A stretch of 64,000 nt of DNA from Streptomyces deccanensis (GCF_022385335.1 NZ_CP092431.1:4588001-4652000); one strand, 5' to 3'; positions 24,756 through 33,504 are shown, counted from the first letter of the stretch. Notes: a model not told the origin generated them from the letters alone. Program-made: numbers and translations.

Positions 24756-25874
24756 ATGCGACCAATGGGTGGGGAACAGGTACGGGAAGCCGTCGAGCAC
24801 TGTCTCGCGGTGCTGGGCGCGGTGGCCGAGCGGGACTGGAAGGGCGTCAAGGCCGGGCGGCTGGACTGGGACTGCCGTGAGACCGCCGAGCACGTCGCGT
24901 CGGACCTGATCGCGTACGCGGGGCAGTTGGCGGGGCGGCCGACGGCACGCTACGTACCGTTCGAGATCGACATGGCGGAGTGCGAGAACAACGCCGACCT
25001 GCTGGAGGTCATCAGGACGACCGGCGTCCTGCTGACCGCCGTCGTCCACACCACCCCGCGCTCGGTCCGCGCCTTCCACCCGTACCCGTTCCGCGCCGCC
25101 GACCGCGAGGGCTTCGCCGCGATGGGCGTCGCCGAGGTGCTGCTGCACACGCACGACATCGTCGAGGGCCTCGGGCTCCCGGTGGCCACGGCCGTGCCAC
25201 CCGCCGGGCTCGGCCTCTCGGAGTCCGTGCTCGCCCGCCTCTTCCCGCACGTCAGGCCCGGTGACGACCCCTGGGCGACGCTGCTGTGGGCCACCGGCCG
25301 GGGCGATCTGCCGGGCCGGGCGCCCGTCACCGCGTGGAAGTGGAGCAACCCGCTGCACATCGACGCCGACCGGCTCGTCCTCCAGGGCGTCCACCCGGCC
25401 GCCGCGGCCGATCTCGCCGAGGGCGGCACCGGCGGCTTCGACTGGATCGTGGGCGGCCCGGTCGAGGGGACCCGGACCGGCGCGGGCCTGGTGTTCCAGG
25501 CGTACGAGGCGGGGGTGCACCGGCCCGAGTGGGGCATGTTCGTGCTCGTCCGCAAGGAGGACGGGCTGGCCGTCGGCGCGCTCGGCTACCACGGGGCACC
25601 GGACGAGGAGGGCCGCGTCGAGATCGGCTACGACCTGGTGGAGGGGGCGCGCGGCCGCGGTTACATGACCGAGGCGGTGGGCGCGCTGGCCGCCTGGGCG
25701 CGGGAGCGGAGCCGGGAGCAGGGGGACGTACGGTCGTTGTTCGCGGTCGTCGAGAAGGCCAACACCCCTTCGCAGAACGTGGTTTCGCGCGCCGGATTCG
25801 ACAAGGTGAGCGACGACTGGGGGGACGGGGAGCACGGGGAGCAGTTCGCGTACGAACTCCGTCTGCGCGCCTGA
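24756..25874 (+). CDS. Two-domain protein: DinB-fold plus GNAT acetyltransferase
   Basis: 372 residues. The first about 200 form a maleylpyruvate-isomerase-type helical domain (LDWDCRETAEHVASDLIAYA; EVLLHTHDIVEGL with conserved His). The last about 170 form a RimJ-type GNAT domain (EIGYDLVEGARGRGYMTEA, the acetyl-CoA-binding loop, and NTPSQNVVSRAGFDKV). This suggests an acetyltransferase with an attached small-molecule or thiol domain. A TATCCT hexamer seven bases before the ATG could give a leaderless transcript. There is no internal stop or frameshift. Confidence 0.88.
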   Translation: MRPMGGEQVREAVEHCLAVLGAVAERDWKGVKAGRLDWDCRETAEHVASDLIAYAGQLAGRPTARYVPFEIDMAECENNADLLEVIRTTGVLLTAVVHTTPRSVRAFHPYPFRAADREGFAAMGVAEVLLHTHDIVEGLGLPVATAVPPAGLGLSESVLARLFPHVRPGDDPWATLLWATGRGDLPGRAPVTAWKWSNPLHIDADRLVLQGVHPAAAADLAEGGTGGFDWIVGGPVEGTRTGAGLVFQAYEAGVHRPEWGMFVLVRKEDGLAVGALGYHGAPDEEGRVEIGYDLVEGARGRGYMTEAVGALAAWARERSREQGDVRSLFAVVEKANTPSQNVVSRAGFDKVSDDWGDGEHGEQFAYELRLRA

Positions 25875-26040
25875 CGTACGCCGGGCCCAACCGCTCCGCT
25901 TTCTTGCCGTTTTCCCTGTCGGGGGCCCTGTCGCAGTCCCGATAATTCGGTCACGGCGGCGTGAATGCCGTCAACGCGGCGCGAAAGCGTCGTGCGCGCT
26001 CGCGCACGTCGGGGGCGCGTCGGGGGATCGGGGGATCGCG

Positions 26041-26904
26041 ATGAGTCAGCCCACACCGCCGCCGGGTCCGCCGCCGGGGCCTCCCGTGCCGGGCCCGGAC
26101 GGCGATCACGGCCGCCGGAGCGTCCGTATCGCCATGATCAGCCTGGTCGTCAGCAGCGTGCTCACGGTGATCGGTTTCGTGGTGACGGCGACGACGTCGG
26201 ACAGGGGCGGCGGCGGCACGACCGGCGGCACGACCTCCGGCAGCACCACGACGACGGGCGGGACGGACGGCGGCGACACGGGGGGCACCGACTCCGGCGG
26301 CACGGCGGGCGCGACCGCAGACGGCACGGACACGAGCGGTACGGACTCCGGCGGCACGGACACCGGTGCCGCCGGCGGCGGTGACGACAGCAGCGGCGGG
26401 AGCGACGACAGCAGTGGTGGGAGCGGCGACAGCAGTGGTGGGAGCGGCGACGACGACGGCCTCACCACCGCCGAACGCGACCTGCGCGACTCGCTCAACG
26501 ACAGTCAGTGGACGCGCGAGAGCTGTGTGAGCGAGATCGCGCCGGGTTCGGACGCCGCCGTGACCTGCACGGTGACCACGGACACCGTCACCATGGGCCA
26601 GGTCACGACGAAGGCGAGCGTCGCCGTGTACCCGTCCCGGAGCAAACAGCAGGAGGTCTACCTGGCCTACGGCGGCACCCTCCAGGAGGGCGACTGCTCA
26701 CAGATGTGGAACGTGCGCGGCTCCTGGTACGAGTCGGACTCCGGCGACCCCACCGGCGACATGTCCTGCTACACGCCGAACGGCACCCAGTACGTGATCG
26801 TCTGCACCTACTACGACCGGAACGCCGTCTTCCAGGTGATGGGAGGCGACCCCAGGACCCTGATCGCCTGGTGGAAGGGGCTGGAGCCGGTCTTCGTCGA
26901 CTGA
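26041..26904 (+). CDS. Membrane-anchored protein with Gly/Ser/Thr-rich stalk
   Basis: 287 residues. A Pro-rich cytoplasmic tail (about 1-27) and one membrane helix (about 28-50) are followed by a 100-residue low-complexity stalk of G, T, S and D. A folded C-terminal domain of about 130 residues contains four cysteines (ESCVSEI, VTCTVT, GDCSQMW, MSCYTP, with IVCTYYD adding a fifth). It is probably an extracytoplasmic sensor or surface protein. The stalk codons are repetitive GGC/ACG/AGC units. No known domain is recognised. Confidence 0.75.
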   Translation: MSQPTPPPGPPPGPPVPGPDGDHGRRSVRIAMISLVVSSVLTVIGFVVTATTSDRGGGGTTGGTTSGSTTTTGGTDGGDTGGTDSGGTAGATADGTDTSGTDSGGTDTGAAGGGDDSSGGSDDSSGGSGDSSGGSGDDDGLTTAERDLRDSLNDSQWTRESCVSEIAPGSDAAVTCTVTTDTVTMGQVTTKASVAVYPSRSKQQEVYLAYGGTLQEGDCSQMWNVRGSWYESDSGDPTGDMSCYTPNGTQYVIVCTYYDRNAVFQVMGGDPRTLIAWWKGLEPVFVD

Positions 26905-26919
26905 CGCCCACGCCCACCT

Positions 26920-27198
26920 TCAGGGCGAAGCCGAAGGCCCCCGGCGCTTCGGTCTGCGCAACCCCGCCGCCGTCAGCCTGCGCAGCAGCTCCTTCGAGCC
27001 CACCTCCACGGCGCCCGCCCGCACGACCTCCGCGTAGCGGTGGGACGGGATGTCGTAGTGGTCGCGCTCGAAGGCGCGCTCGGGGATGCCCGCCTCGCGG
27101 GCGAAGGCGTGCAGTTCGTCGAAGGACACATCGCTCACGAGGTGGGACCACATCCGCCCGTGCCCCGGCCAGGTGGGCGGATCGATGTAGAGGGTCAC
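26920..27198 (-). CDS. DUF4031 protein
   Basis: 92 residues from GTG. It starts with VTLYIDPPTWPGHGRMWSHL, the signature of DUF4031 proteins. It continues with DELHAFAREAG and HYDIPSHRY, then a basic C terminus. The family is small, cytoplasmic and uncharacterised. Its GTG overlaps the stop of the upstream gene by four bases, so the two are translationally coupled. Confidence 0.8.
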   Translation of the reverse strand: MTLYIDPPTWPGHGRMWSHLVSDVSFDELHAFAREAGIPERAFERDHYDIPSHRYAEVVRAGAVEVGSKELLRRLTAAGLRRPKRRGPSASP

Positions 27199-27578
27199 GA
27201 GGACGTCGCCCCGCCCAGCGCGCCCAGCGCCGCGACCCGCACCCCCGCCTTGTGGCACACCCAGTGCGGATCGGGCCCGAGCTCCGGCTCGACATCGAGC
27301 GCGTGCGGGTCGCCGGCCTCGCAGACCGGACACAGGGGCCAGCGGCCGTACCGTTCGAGCAGGGCGTCCTGGACGTCCTGGGCGACGAGCCCGGCGACGT
27401 ACGCCGCGCCGTCCGGCCACTGCTCGACCCACCAGCGGCGCTGCGCGACGGAGTCCTCGACCATCGAGACGATGTCCGCCTCGGCGACCTGCCCGGACAC
27501 CAGATCGGCGAGCACGAGGGCGCGGGCGGCGTGCAGCGTCTGCTCAAGGGTGCTCACGGGGTCACTGCCGGTACTCAT
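27195..27578 (-). CDS. Small hypothetical protein coupled to the DUF4031 gene
   Basis: 127 residues, helical N-terminal half (LEQTLHAARALVLADLVSG) and a CPVCEAG...WVCHKAG cysteine pattern near residue 85-110 that might bind zinc. No domain is recognised. An inner ATG is possible, but MSTGSDPVSTLEQ fits best. It forms a two-gene operon with the DUF4031 gene. Confidence 0.7.
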   Translation of the reverse strand: MSTGSDPVSTLEQTLHAARALVLADLVSGQVAEADIVSMVEDSVAQRRWWVEQWPDGAAYVAGLVAQDVQDALLERYGRWPLCPVCEAGDPHALDVEPELGPDPHWVCHKAGVRVAALGALGGATSS

Positions 27579-27615
27579 GCGTCCATTGTGCGGCCCTTGA
27601 CCATCGGACCCGGCA

Positions 27616-27632
27616 GAAAATATCTTTCAAGA
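27616..27632. promoter_or_regulatory. Candidate RpiR operator
   Basis: GAAAATATCTTTC has GAAA/TTTC arms and is followed by an overlapping ATCTTTCAAGAT repeat, immediately before the RpiR start. A further GGAAATTTTC lies just inside the gene at 27651-27660. Sites of this kind are plausible for autoregulation by an RpiR protein. Confidence 0.4.
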
Positions 27633-27633
27633 T

Positions 27634-28569
27634 GTGAGCGATGACGTGAAGGAAATTTTCTCACCGGCGTCCACCCCGGCCGCGCCGCCCGCCCCCGCCG
27701 CCCTCGCGGCGAAGGTGCGGACGCTGGCGCCCTCCATGACCCGCTCGATGCAGCGCGTCGCGGAGGCCGTGGCGAACGACCCGGCCGCGTGCGCGGCGCT
27801 CACGGTCACCGGCCTCGCGGAACTCACCGGCACCAGCGAGGCGACGGTCGTCCGCACCGCCCGCATCCTCGGCTACCCCGGCTACCGGGACCTGCGCCTC
27901 GCCCTCGCCGGTCTCGCCGCCCACCAGCAGTCCGGCCGCGCTCCCTCGGTCACGGCCGACATCGCGGTGGACGACCCGCTGCCCGACGTGGTGGCCAAGC
28001 TCGCCTACGACGAGCAGCAGACCCTCGCGGACACGGCGGCCGGACTCGACATGGGCCAGCTCGGCGCGGCGGTCGGAGCCCTCGCCGGGGCCCGGCGCAT
28101 CGATGTGTACGGGGTGGGGGCGTCCGGGCTGGTCGCCCAGGACCTCACCCAGAAACTGCTCCGCATAGGGCTGATAGCCCAGGCGCACAGCGACCCGCAC
28201 CTCGCCGTCACCAACGCGGTGCAGCTCCGGGCGAAGGACGTGGCCGTGGCGATCACCCACTCCGGCTCGACGGGGGACGTCATCGAGCCGCTGCGGGTGG
28301 CCTTCGACCACGGGGCCACGACGGTGGCCATCACCGGGCGCCCGGACGGGCCGGTGTCCCAGTACGCCGACCACGTCCTGACGACGTCCACGGCACGGGA
28401 GAGCGAGCTACGACCGGCGGCGATGTCGTCCCGGACGAGCCAACTCCTGGTCGTGGACTGCCTGTTCGTAGGAGTGGCCCAACGAACGTACGAGTCGGCG
28501 GCCCCGGCCCTGTCGGCGTCGTACGAGGCATTGGCCCACCGCCACAGGACGGGGGGCCCGTCGCGCTAG
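27634..28569 (+). CDS. MurR/RpiR-family transcriptional regulator
   Basis: 311 residues from GTG. The N-terminal HTH_6 domain (SMTRSMQRVAEAVANDP, LAELTGTSEATVVRTARILG) is followed by a SIS sugar-phosphate-binding domain (RRIDVYGVGASGLVAQDLTQ, AVAITHSGSTGDVIEPL). It precedes murQ by 100 bp on the same strand, so its effector is probably N-acetylmuramic acid 6-phosphate. The start has no ribosome-binding site and lies close to the presumed operator, which suggests a short or absent leader. Confidence 0.92.
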   Translation: MSDDVKEIFSPASTPAAPPAPAALAAKVRTLAPSMTRSMQRVAEAVANDPAACAALTVTGLAELTGTSEATVVRTARILGYPGYRDLRLALAGLAAHQQSGRAPSVTADIAVDDPLPDVVAKLAYDEQQTLADTAAGLDMGQLGAAVGALAGARRIDVYGVGASGLVAQDLTQKLLRIGLIAQAHSDPHLAVTNAVQLRAKDVAVAITHSGSTGDVIEPLRVAFDHGATTVAITGRPDGPVSQYADHVLTTSTARESELRPAAMSSRTSQLLVVDCLFVGVAQRTYESAAPALSASYEALAHRHRTGGPSR

Positions 28570-28669
28570 CCCTCGCGACAGCCGCGGCGCCACCGTCGCG
28601 ACAGCCCCGACTCACCACGGCACCCGCCCCGAAGGCACAGCCGCTCCACCCCGCACGGAATGAGTCCCC

Positions 28670-29701
28670 ATGCCCCCCATCTGCCCCAACGCCTCCGGCC
28701 TCCCCGACTCCTCCGGCCTCCCCCACACCCCCGGTCTCCCCAGCCCCTCCGCCCTCCCCCCAGCCCTCGCTCTCCCCAACCACCTCGCCGTCCGTGCCGA
28801 GTTGGAGTCGTTGACGACCGAGGCGTTCCGGCCGGAGCTCGCTGACATCGATCAGCTTCCGACACTCGACATCGCGAAGCTGATGAACACGGAGGACGCG
28901 GCGGTGCCGACGGCCGTCGCCGCGCAGTTGCCGCTGATCGCCGCCGCGATCGACGCGATCGCGGAGCGCATGGGCCGAGGCGGTCGGCTGATCTACGCGG
29001 GCGCGGGAACGGCGGGCCGCCTGGGCGTGCTGGACGCGTCCGAGTGCCCGCCGACCTTCAACACGGCCCCGACCCAGGTCGTGGGCCTGATCGCGGGCGG
29101 CCGGGACGCGATGGTCACCTCGATCGAGGGCGCGGAGGACTCGGCGGAGCTGGCCCGCACCGACCTCGACGCCCTCACCCTCACCCCCGACGACACGGTG
29201 GTCGGCGTCTCGGCCTCGGGCCGCACCCCGTACGCGGTGGGCGCCGTGGAACACGCCCGCGCGGCCGGCGCGCTCACCGTCGGCCTGTCCTGCAACGCGG
29301 CCAGCGCCCTCGCCGCCGCGGCCGACCACGGCATCGAGATCGTCGTGGGACCGGAGCTGGTCACCGGCTCCACCCGCCTCAAGGCGGGCACGGCCCAGAA
29401 GCTCGTCCTCAACATGCTCTCGACGATCACCATGATCCGCCTCGGCAAGACCTACGGAAACCTGATGGTCGACGTCCGTGCCACCAACGACAAGCTCCGC
29501 GCCCGCTCCCACCGCATCGTCGCCCTCGCCACCGGCGCCACGGACGACGAGATCGAAAAGGCCCTGACCACCTCGAACGGCCAGGTCAAGAACGCCATCC
29601 TCACCCTCCTGAGCGGCGTCGACGCCCCCACGGCCACCCGCCTCCTGACAGAGAACGAGGGCCACCTGAGGGCGGCCCTGGCGGCGGCGATGTCCCGCTG
29701 A
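28670..29701 (+). CDS. murQ: N-acetylmuramic acid 6-phosphate etherase
   Basis: 343 residues. MurQ splits the lactyl ether of MurNAc-6-phosphate to GlcNAc-6-phosphate and D-lactate in cell-wall recycling. The SIS core is intact: TEAFRPELADIDQLPTLDI, GAGTAGRLGVLDASECPPTF with the catalytic Glu, GISASGRTPY-like VGVSASGRTPYAVG, and AQKLVLNMLSTITMIRLGK. A Leu/Pro-rich N-terminal extension of about 35 residues (SGLP, PGLP, SALP, LALP units) is unusual for the family. The preceding RpiR gene likely controls it. Confidence 0.93.
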   Translation: MPPICPNASGLPDSSGLPHTPGLPSPSALPPALALPNHLAVRAELESLTTEAFRPELADIDQLPTLDIAKLMNTEDAAVPTAVAAQLPLIAAAIDAIAERMGRGGRLIYAGAGTAGRLGVLDASECPPTFNTAPTQVVGLIAGGRDAMVTSIEGAEDSAELARTDLDALTLTPDDTVVGVSASGRTPYAVGAVEHARAAGALTVGLSCNAASALAAAADHGIEIVVGPELVTGSTRLKAGTAQKLVLNMLSTITMIRLGKTYGNLMVDVRATNDKLRARSHRIVALATGATDDEIEKALTTSNGQVKNAILTLLSGVDAPTATRLLTENEGHLRAALAAAMSR

Positions 29702-29729
29702 GACCACGCTGAGACCCTCCGGCGCAGCC

Positions 29730-30146
29730 CTACAGCGGTCCTTGGTGCACGTTGAGCTGCCGCAGCTCGACCGCGAGGCGAGCAGCTGTCACGAAGTCCC
29801 TGTCGTCGTGCAGGACGACCAGGCCGTGGTGGGCGGCGGTGGCACAGATCTGGAGATCGACGGCGGACAGCGCCTGATGCTCACCCCGCTCGGCGGCCCT
29901 CAGCTGCAGGCCGCCGATCCAGTGGTGCGCGTTCTTCGGGACGGAGATGTCGTCGTAGAGCTCCGCGAACATCGCGCTGTACGCCTCGTACTCCTTGAGG
30001 CCGCGCGCCGACCGCAGGAACTCCGCCCGCTGCGGGTAGCACGACCGGATGTCGCCGTCCATGACGGTCGGGCGCCAGGCCTCGTGCAGCTGCCGATCCC
30101 GGAGCAGGCGCCACAGGGCCGACGAGTCCAGCAGGTAACCGCTCAC
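29730..30146 (-). CDS. vapC: VapC-type PIN-domain toxin ribonuclease
   Basis: 138 residues from GTG. It starts GYLLDSSALWRLL (first PIN acid), has a Glu in the central helix region and SAVDLQICATAAHHGLVVLHDDRDF with the distal acids. PIN toxins are Mg-dependent RNases usually cutting tRNA or rRNA. Its start overlaps the antitoxin stop by four bases, the standard vapBC layout. A longer N-terminal reading covers the antitoxin's coding strand in another frame and was rejected. Confidence 0.88.
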   Translation of the reverse strand: MSGYLLDSSALWRLLRDRQLHEAWRPTVMDGDIRSCYPQRAEFLRSARGLKEYEAYSAMFAELYDDISVPKNAHHWIGGLQLRAAERGEHQALSAVDLQICATAAHHGLVVLHDDRDFVTAARLAVELRQLNVHQGPL

Positions 30147-30367
30147 GTGCGGTGGGCCTCCTTGTCCGCGCGGTGCGCGGCCTCCGCCCCCTCGACGTCC
30201 CACTCCTGGGCGAGCTCGAAGTACTTGTCATAGGCGGTGGCACGCAGCAGCCGCAGGTTGTACTCCTCCAGCGCCTTCGCGACCGCGGCGGTCTTCGTCC
30301 GGTGCCCACCCAGACGCTTCGCGGTCTCCAGCGCCTCGTCGTCGATGTCGATGTGCGTCAGAGACAT
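30143..30367 (-). CDS. vapB: VapB-type antitoxin
   Basis: 74 residues from ATG behind GGAGGG. It starts MSLTHIDIDDEALETAKRLG with a ribbon-helix-helix-like fold (ALEEYNLRLL) and has a charged C-terminal tail that would fit the toxin groove. It neutralises the downstream PIN toxin and would repress the operon. Two TGTACAT copies lie upstream. Confidence 0.85.
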   Translation of the reverse strand: MSLTHIDIDDEALETAKRLGGHRTKTAAVAKALEEYNLRLLRATAYDKYFELAQEWDVEGAEAAHRADKEAHRT

Positions 30368-30380
30368 GCGACCCTCCACC

Positions 30381-30421
30381 CATGTACATGTATCCCATCC
30401 GCCCGCTCATCGAGTGTACAT
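30381..30421. promoter_or_regulatory. Candidate vapBC operator
   Basis: TGTACAT occurs at 30383-30389 (inside the palindrome ATGTACAT) and again at 30415-30421, 32 bases apart. The position just upstream of vapB fits autorepression by the toxin-antitoxin complex. Confidence 0.45.
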
Positions 30422-30546
30422 AGACTTCGCGCCCGAGCCGGCTGGGGAATCGGGGGATGTCAGTGCCTCATGGCACCCTGCATAGGTCAGAAGTCAGAGG
30501 ACCTGATGGGGTCCGCGAGCACACCACCCGGGGGGAGACCACCACC

Positions 30547-31125
30547 ATGAACCACGCCCAGCTCACCGCCCTCGGCCGCGCCCTGCGGGTCCTCGGGGAG
30601 CACGGTGAGGCGCTGACCGCCGACACGCCCGACGCCCGCCTCCACGAGGTCAAGGCCGACATCAAGCGAGCCCTGGAGCTGCTGGACGAGACGGTCACGA
30701 CGGCCGCGCCCACCACCCGCTGCGCCGAGCACCCGAACGGCCCGGTGGACGAGGAGGCCCCCGACCGCTGCCTGCTCTGCGAGACCCGCCGCCGGGCCGC
30801 CCGCCGCACCCAGCTGAACGACAGCTACGGCCCGCCCCGCCCCACCGGCCCCACCACCCCGGCCCCCTCCCGCTACGGCGTACGGGACGACCGCCCCGAA
30901 CCCCAGCAGCGCTGGCTCCCGGAGGCGTGGAACGGCCAGGTCTGGCAGCTCTGCGGCACCCCCCGCCGCGACCGCCGCGAGGCCGAGCTCTACCTCGCCG
31001 CCCAGCGCCGCGGCCCCCGCCCCGCCCTCGCCTACCGCCTGGTCCAGGAATTCACCGACTACGACGTCACCCGCATCTGGGGCGAGCCGGTCCGGGTTGA
31101 CATCGAACCCCTGGGGAACATGTGA
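30547..31125 (+). CDS. Hypothetical protein with cysteine motif
   Basis: 192 residues from ATG with GGGGGAG about ten bases upstream. The N-terminal helices (LGRALRVLGEHGEALTADT; VKADIKRALELLDETV) precede a TRCAEHPNG...DRCLLCETRR segment that could bind zinc. The C-terminal half is Arg/Pro/Trp-rich (WLPEAWNGQVWQLCGTPRRD). No known domain is recognised. Confidence 0.65.
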   Translation: MNHAQLTALGRALRVLGEHGEALTADTPDARLHEVKADIKRALELLDETVTTAAPTTRCAEHPNGPVDEEAPDRCLLCETRRRAARRTQLNDSYGPPRPTGPTTPAPSRYGVRDDRPEPQQRWLPEAWNGQVWQLCGTPRRDRREAELYLAAQRRGPRPALAYRLVQEFTDYDVTRIWGEPVRVDIEPLGNM

Positions 31126-31152
31126 ACGACCCCGGTCACCCGGAAGTCTCAC

Positions 31153-31371
31153 TCAGCACGGCAGCCGCCCCTCCGCGTTGACCCGTCGCACCCGGGCCCG
31201 CAGCACCTCCCCCGGCGTGGCCTCGCGCAGCGACCCCGGCGGGCAGTCCCACTCCCGCCCGCCCCCGACCGGCCGCAACTGCACGTAACCGCCCTCGCGC
31301 CCCATCACCTCACCGAGCCGCCCGTCCCGTACGTCCACGGCATACGACCGCGAGCCCTGCGGGGCGGTCAC
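31153..31371 (-). CDS. Small hypothetical protein
   Basis: 72 residues from GTG, overlapping the previous gene's stop by four bases. YAVDVRDGRLGEVMGREG and GREWDCPPGSLREAT suggest a small beta-barrel-like fold. It is commonly paired with the neighbour in Streptomyces, but no function can be given. Confidence 0.6.
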   Translation of the reverse strand: MTAPQGSRSYAVDVRDGRLGEVMGREGGYVQLRPVGGGREWDCPPGSLREATPGEVLRARVRRVNAEGRLPC

Positions 31372-31604
31372 GTCTCCGCCGCCTTGCGCAGCACGCCGGC
31401 TAGCTTGGCGGCGACCTGGAGGTTGCAGCGCCCCAACTCGACCAGCGGGTACGGCAGTTCACTGGCACCGGTGATCGGGTCGACACGCAGGGACGGCAGG
31501 ATGATCCCGACCGCGCGCAACGCCTGATCGAGCTGCTCCACGGCGTCCTCCGTCGAGAACGCGGAGTTGCGGCGCCGCCGCCCGTTCACCGCTCTGTTCT
31601 TCAC
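31368..31604 (-). CDS. Small hypothetical protein, first gene of a pair
   Basis: 78 residues from GTG with GGAGG nine bases upstream. An alternative ATG at 31613 would abut the ribosome-binding site. Helix EDAVEQLDQALRAVGIILP is followed by VELGRCNLQVAAKLAGVLRK. It is divergent from the second XRE gene across 116 bp containing a GTGTCCGACAC palindrome at 31648-31658. Confidence 0.65.
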   Translation of the reverse strand: MKNRAVNGRRRRNSAFSTEDAVEQLDQALRAVGIILPSLRVDPITGASELPYPLVELGRCNLQVAAKLAGVLRKAAET

Positions 31605-31720
31605 GTCGCCCATTCCTCCACGCTGGGTTCCCGATTCACCACACAGCGTGTCCGACACCGCCCTAACCTGGCCAGATACGACGCCCCAACAAGCGGACTG
31701 CTGCACAGGGAGTGACACCC

Positions 31721-32560
31721 ATGCCAGGACCGAAGGACCTCGACCCGTCGTCATCACCCCGAGCGATGCTGGGAGCGGAACTGCGCCACGCGCGGGAACG
31801 GGCAGGGCTCAGCCAGGAGGAGCTGGGTTTGCAGTTGTTCGTGAGCGGGTCGTTCGTGGGGCAGTTGGAGGCGGCGGTACGGCGGTTGCAGCCGGAGATC
31901 GCCCGCCTCATCGATGTCGCGCTGGACACGGGGGACTTCTTCCTGCGGAACTGCCAGGCCACCGCCAAGTCCAAGTACCCGGAACACTTCGCGGAAGCGG
32001 CGGACGCGGAGGCGGAGGCCACCGAGATCAGGGAGTACGCGCCGCTGCTGATCCCCGGGTTGCTCCAAGCGCCGTCCTACACACGTGCCGTGTGCCGCGC
32101 ATACCGGCCCACGGCACCGCAGAAGGCGATCGACGAACTGGTGACGGCACGAATGGAGAGGGCACGCATCCTCGATGATCCAACTGAACCGCTGTTGTGG
32201 GTGGTACTTGACGAGGCCGCCCTACGACGCGTGACTGGCGGACGCGAGGTGATGGCTGAAGCCTTGAGTCACATCGTCGCCCTGATCCGCCGGAGCCGAG
32301 TGGTCGTACAGGTCCTGCCGTTCGCGGCGGGGGCGCATGCGGCGATGCAAGGGGCGCTCAAGCTGATGGACTTCCAAGAGGCCCCATCGCTGGTCTACTA
32401 CGAAGGTGTCGGCACCGGGCGTCTGGAGGACGACCCAGCCACAGTCCGACGTCAGCGGCGCACCTACGACTTCCTCACCGCAGCGGCGCTCTCGCCTGAG
32501 AAGTCCCTGGTCATGCTCGAAGCCATGGCTCAGGATTACCCGCATGAGGAACATCCCTGA
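31721..32560 (+). CDS. XRE-family HTH regulator with DUF5753 domain (second copy)
   Basis: 279 residues, a clear paralogue of the protein at 19351: MPGPKDLDPSSSPRAMLGAE, HTH ARERAGLSQEELGLQLF with SGSFVGQLEAAVRR, then DUF5753 (IPGLLQAPSYTRAVCRAY, RSRVVVQVLPFAAGAHA). AGGGAG precedes ATG 31721. A DUF397 gene overlaps its end by 17 bp. A GTGTCCGACAC palindrome in the divergent promoter may be its site. Confidence 0.92.
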   Translation: MPGPKDLDPSSSPRAMLGAELRHARERAGLSQEELGLQLFVSGSFVGQLEAAVRRLQPEIARLIDVALDTGDFFLRNCQATAKSKYPEHFAEAADAEAEATEIREYAPLLIPGLLQAPSYTRAVCRAYRPTAPQKAIDELVTARMERARILDDPTEPLLWVVLDEAALRRVTGGREVMAEALSHIVALIRRSRVVVQVLPFAAGAHAAMQGALKLMDFQEAPSLVYYEGVGTGRLEDDPATVRRQRRTYDFLTAAALSPEKSLVMLEAMAQDYPHEEHP

Positions 32561-32747
32561 CTCCGCCACCTGGCACAAGTCGAGCTACAGCGGCGGTGAC
32601 GGCGGCAACTGCCTGGAAGTCGCCCTCACCCACCTGATCCACCCCACCCACATCCCCGTGCGCGACTCCAAGAACCCCCACGGCCCGAAGCTCGTGTTCC
32701 GGGCGGAGAGTTGGTCCCTGTTCATCGAAGAAATGAAGCGCGACTGA
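32544..32747 (+). CDS. DUF397 small protein (second copy)
   Basis: 67 residues with WHKSSYSGGDGGNCLEVA and PVRDSKNPHGPKLVF, the DUF397 signature. It is coupled to the upstream XRE gene by overlap, as in the first pair. Confidence 0.92.
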   Translation: MRNIPDSATWHKSSYSGGDGGNCLEVALTHLIHPTHIPVRDSKNPHGPKLVFRAESWSLFIEEMKRD

Positions 32748-32795
32748 CCGGCGAAGAGGTCAGGATCTGACCTACATGCTTCCTACTGTGAAGCC

Positions 32796-33341
32796 ATGAA
32801 CACAACGACGAACACCCCCGCCCCCACCCTGCCCACCGGCGAGCGCGCCGACCTGCTGGAAACCCTCGCCAAGCAGCGCCACTTCCTCCGGTTCACCACC
32901 CGTGACCTCACCGACGAGCAGGCCGGACAGCGCACCACGGCCAGCGAACTCTGTCTCGGCGGCCTGATCAAACACGTCACGTCGGTCGAACGGAACTGGG
33001 CGGCGTTCATCGTGGACGGCCCCTCGACGATGCCCGACTTCACCGCCATGACCGAGGCGGACTGGGCCAAGCGCGCCGACGAGTTCCGCATGCTGCCCGG
33101 CGAGACGCTGGCCGGCGTGCTCGCGGAGTACGCCGAGGTGGCCGACCGGACCGACGAACTCGTGGCGACGCTGCCCGACCTGAACGCGTCGCACCCGCTG
33201 CCGAAGGCCCCGTGGTTCGAGGGGGAGGCGAGCTGGTCGGCGCGCCGCGTGCTGCTGCACATCGCCGCCGAGACCGCCCAGCACGCCGGTCACGCGGACA
33301 TCATCCGGGAGTCCCTGGACGGCGCGAAGAGCATGGGCTGA
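32796..33341 (+). CDS. DinB-family protein (DUF664-like)
   Basis: 181 residues. Four-helix DinB fold with the motifs RHFLRFTTRDLTDEQA, GLIKHVTSVERNW (metal His) and HIAAETAQHAGHADIIRE (two further His). Such proteins are putative thiol-S-transferases of unknown substrate. The start lacks a strong ribosome-binding site. It is followed by the hairpin at 33505-33540. Confidence 0.9.
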   Translation: MNTTTNTPAPTLPTGERADLLETLAKQRHFLRFTTRDLTDEQAGQRTTASELCLGGLIKHVTSVERNWAAFIVDGPSTMPDFTAMTEADWAKRADEFRMLPGETLAGVLAEYAEVADRTDELVATLPDLNASHPLPKAPWFEGEASWSARRVLLHIAAETAQHAGHADIIRESLDGAKSMG

Positions 33342-33504
33342 CGCCCGGCGGGACCCGGCCCCGAAGCTCAAGCCATCAGCCCCGAGCGCTCTTTTTTCGG
33401 AACGGGAATGGGCCTCAACCCACCCTCCCACCCGGCAAGTTGACGGCACGCATTCGAGTTGCCACGCACCGTGACGATGCTGATACGGTGCCCGCAGACG
33501 AAAC

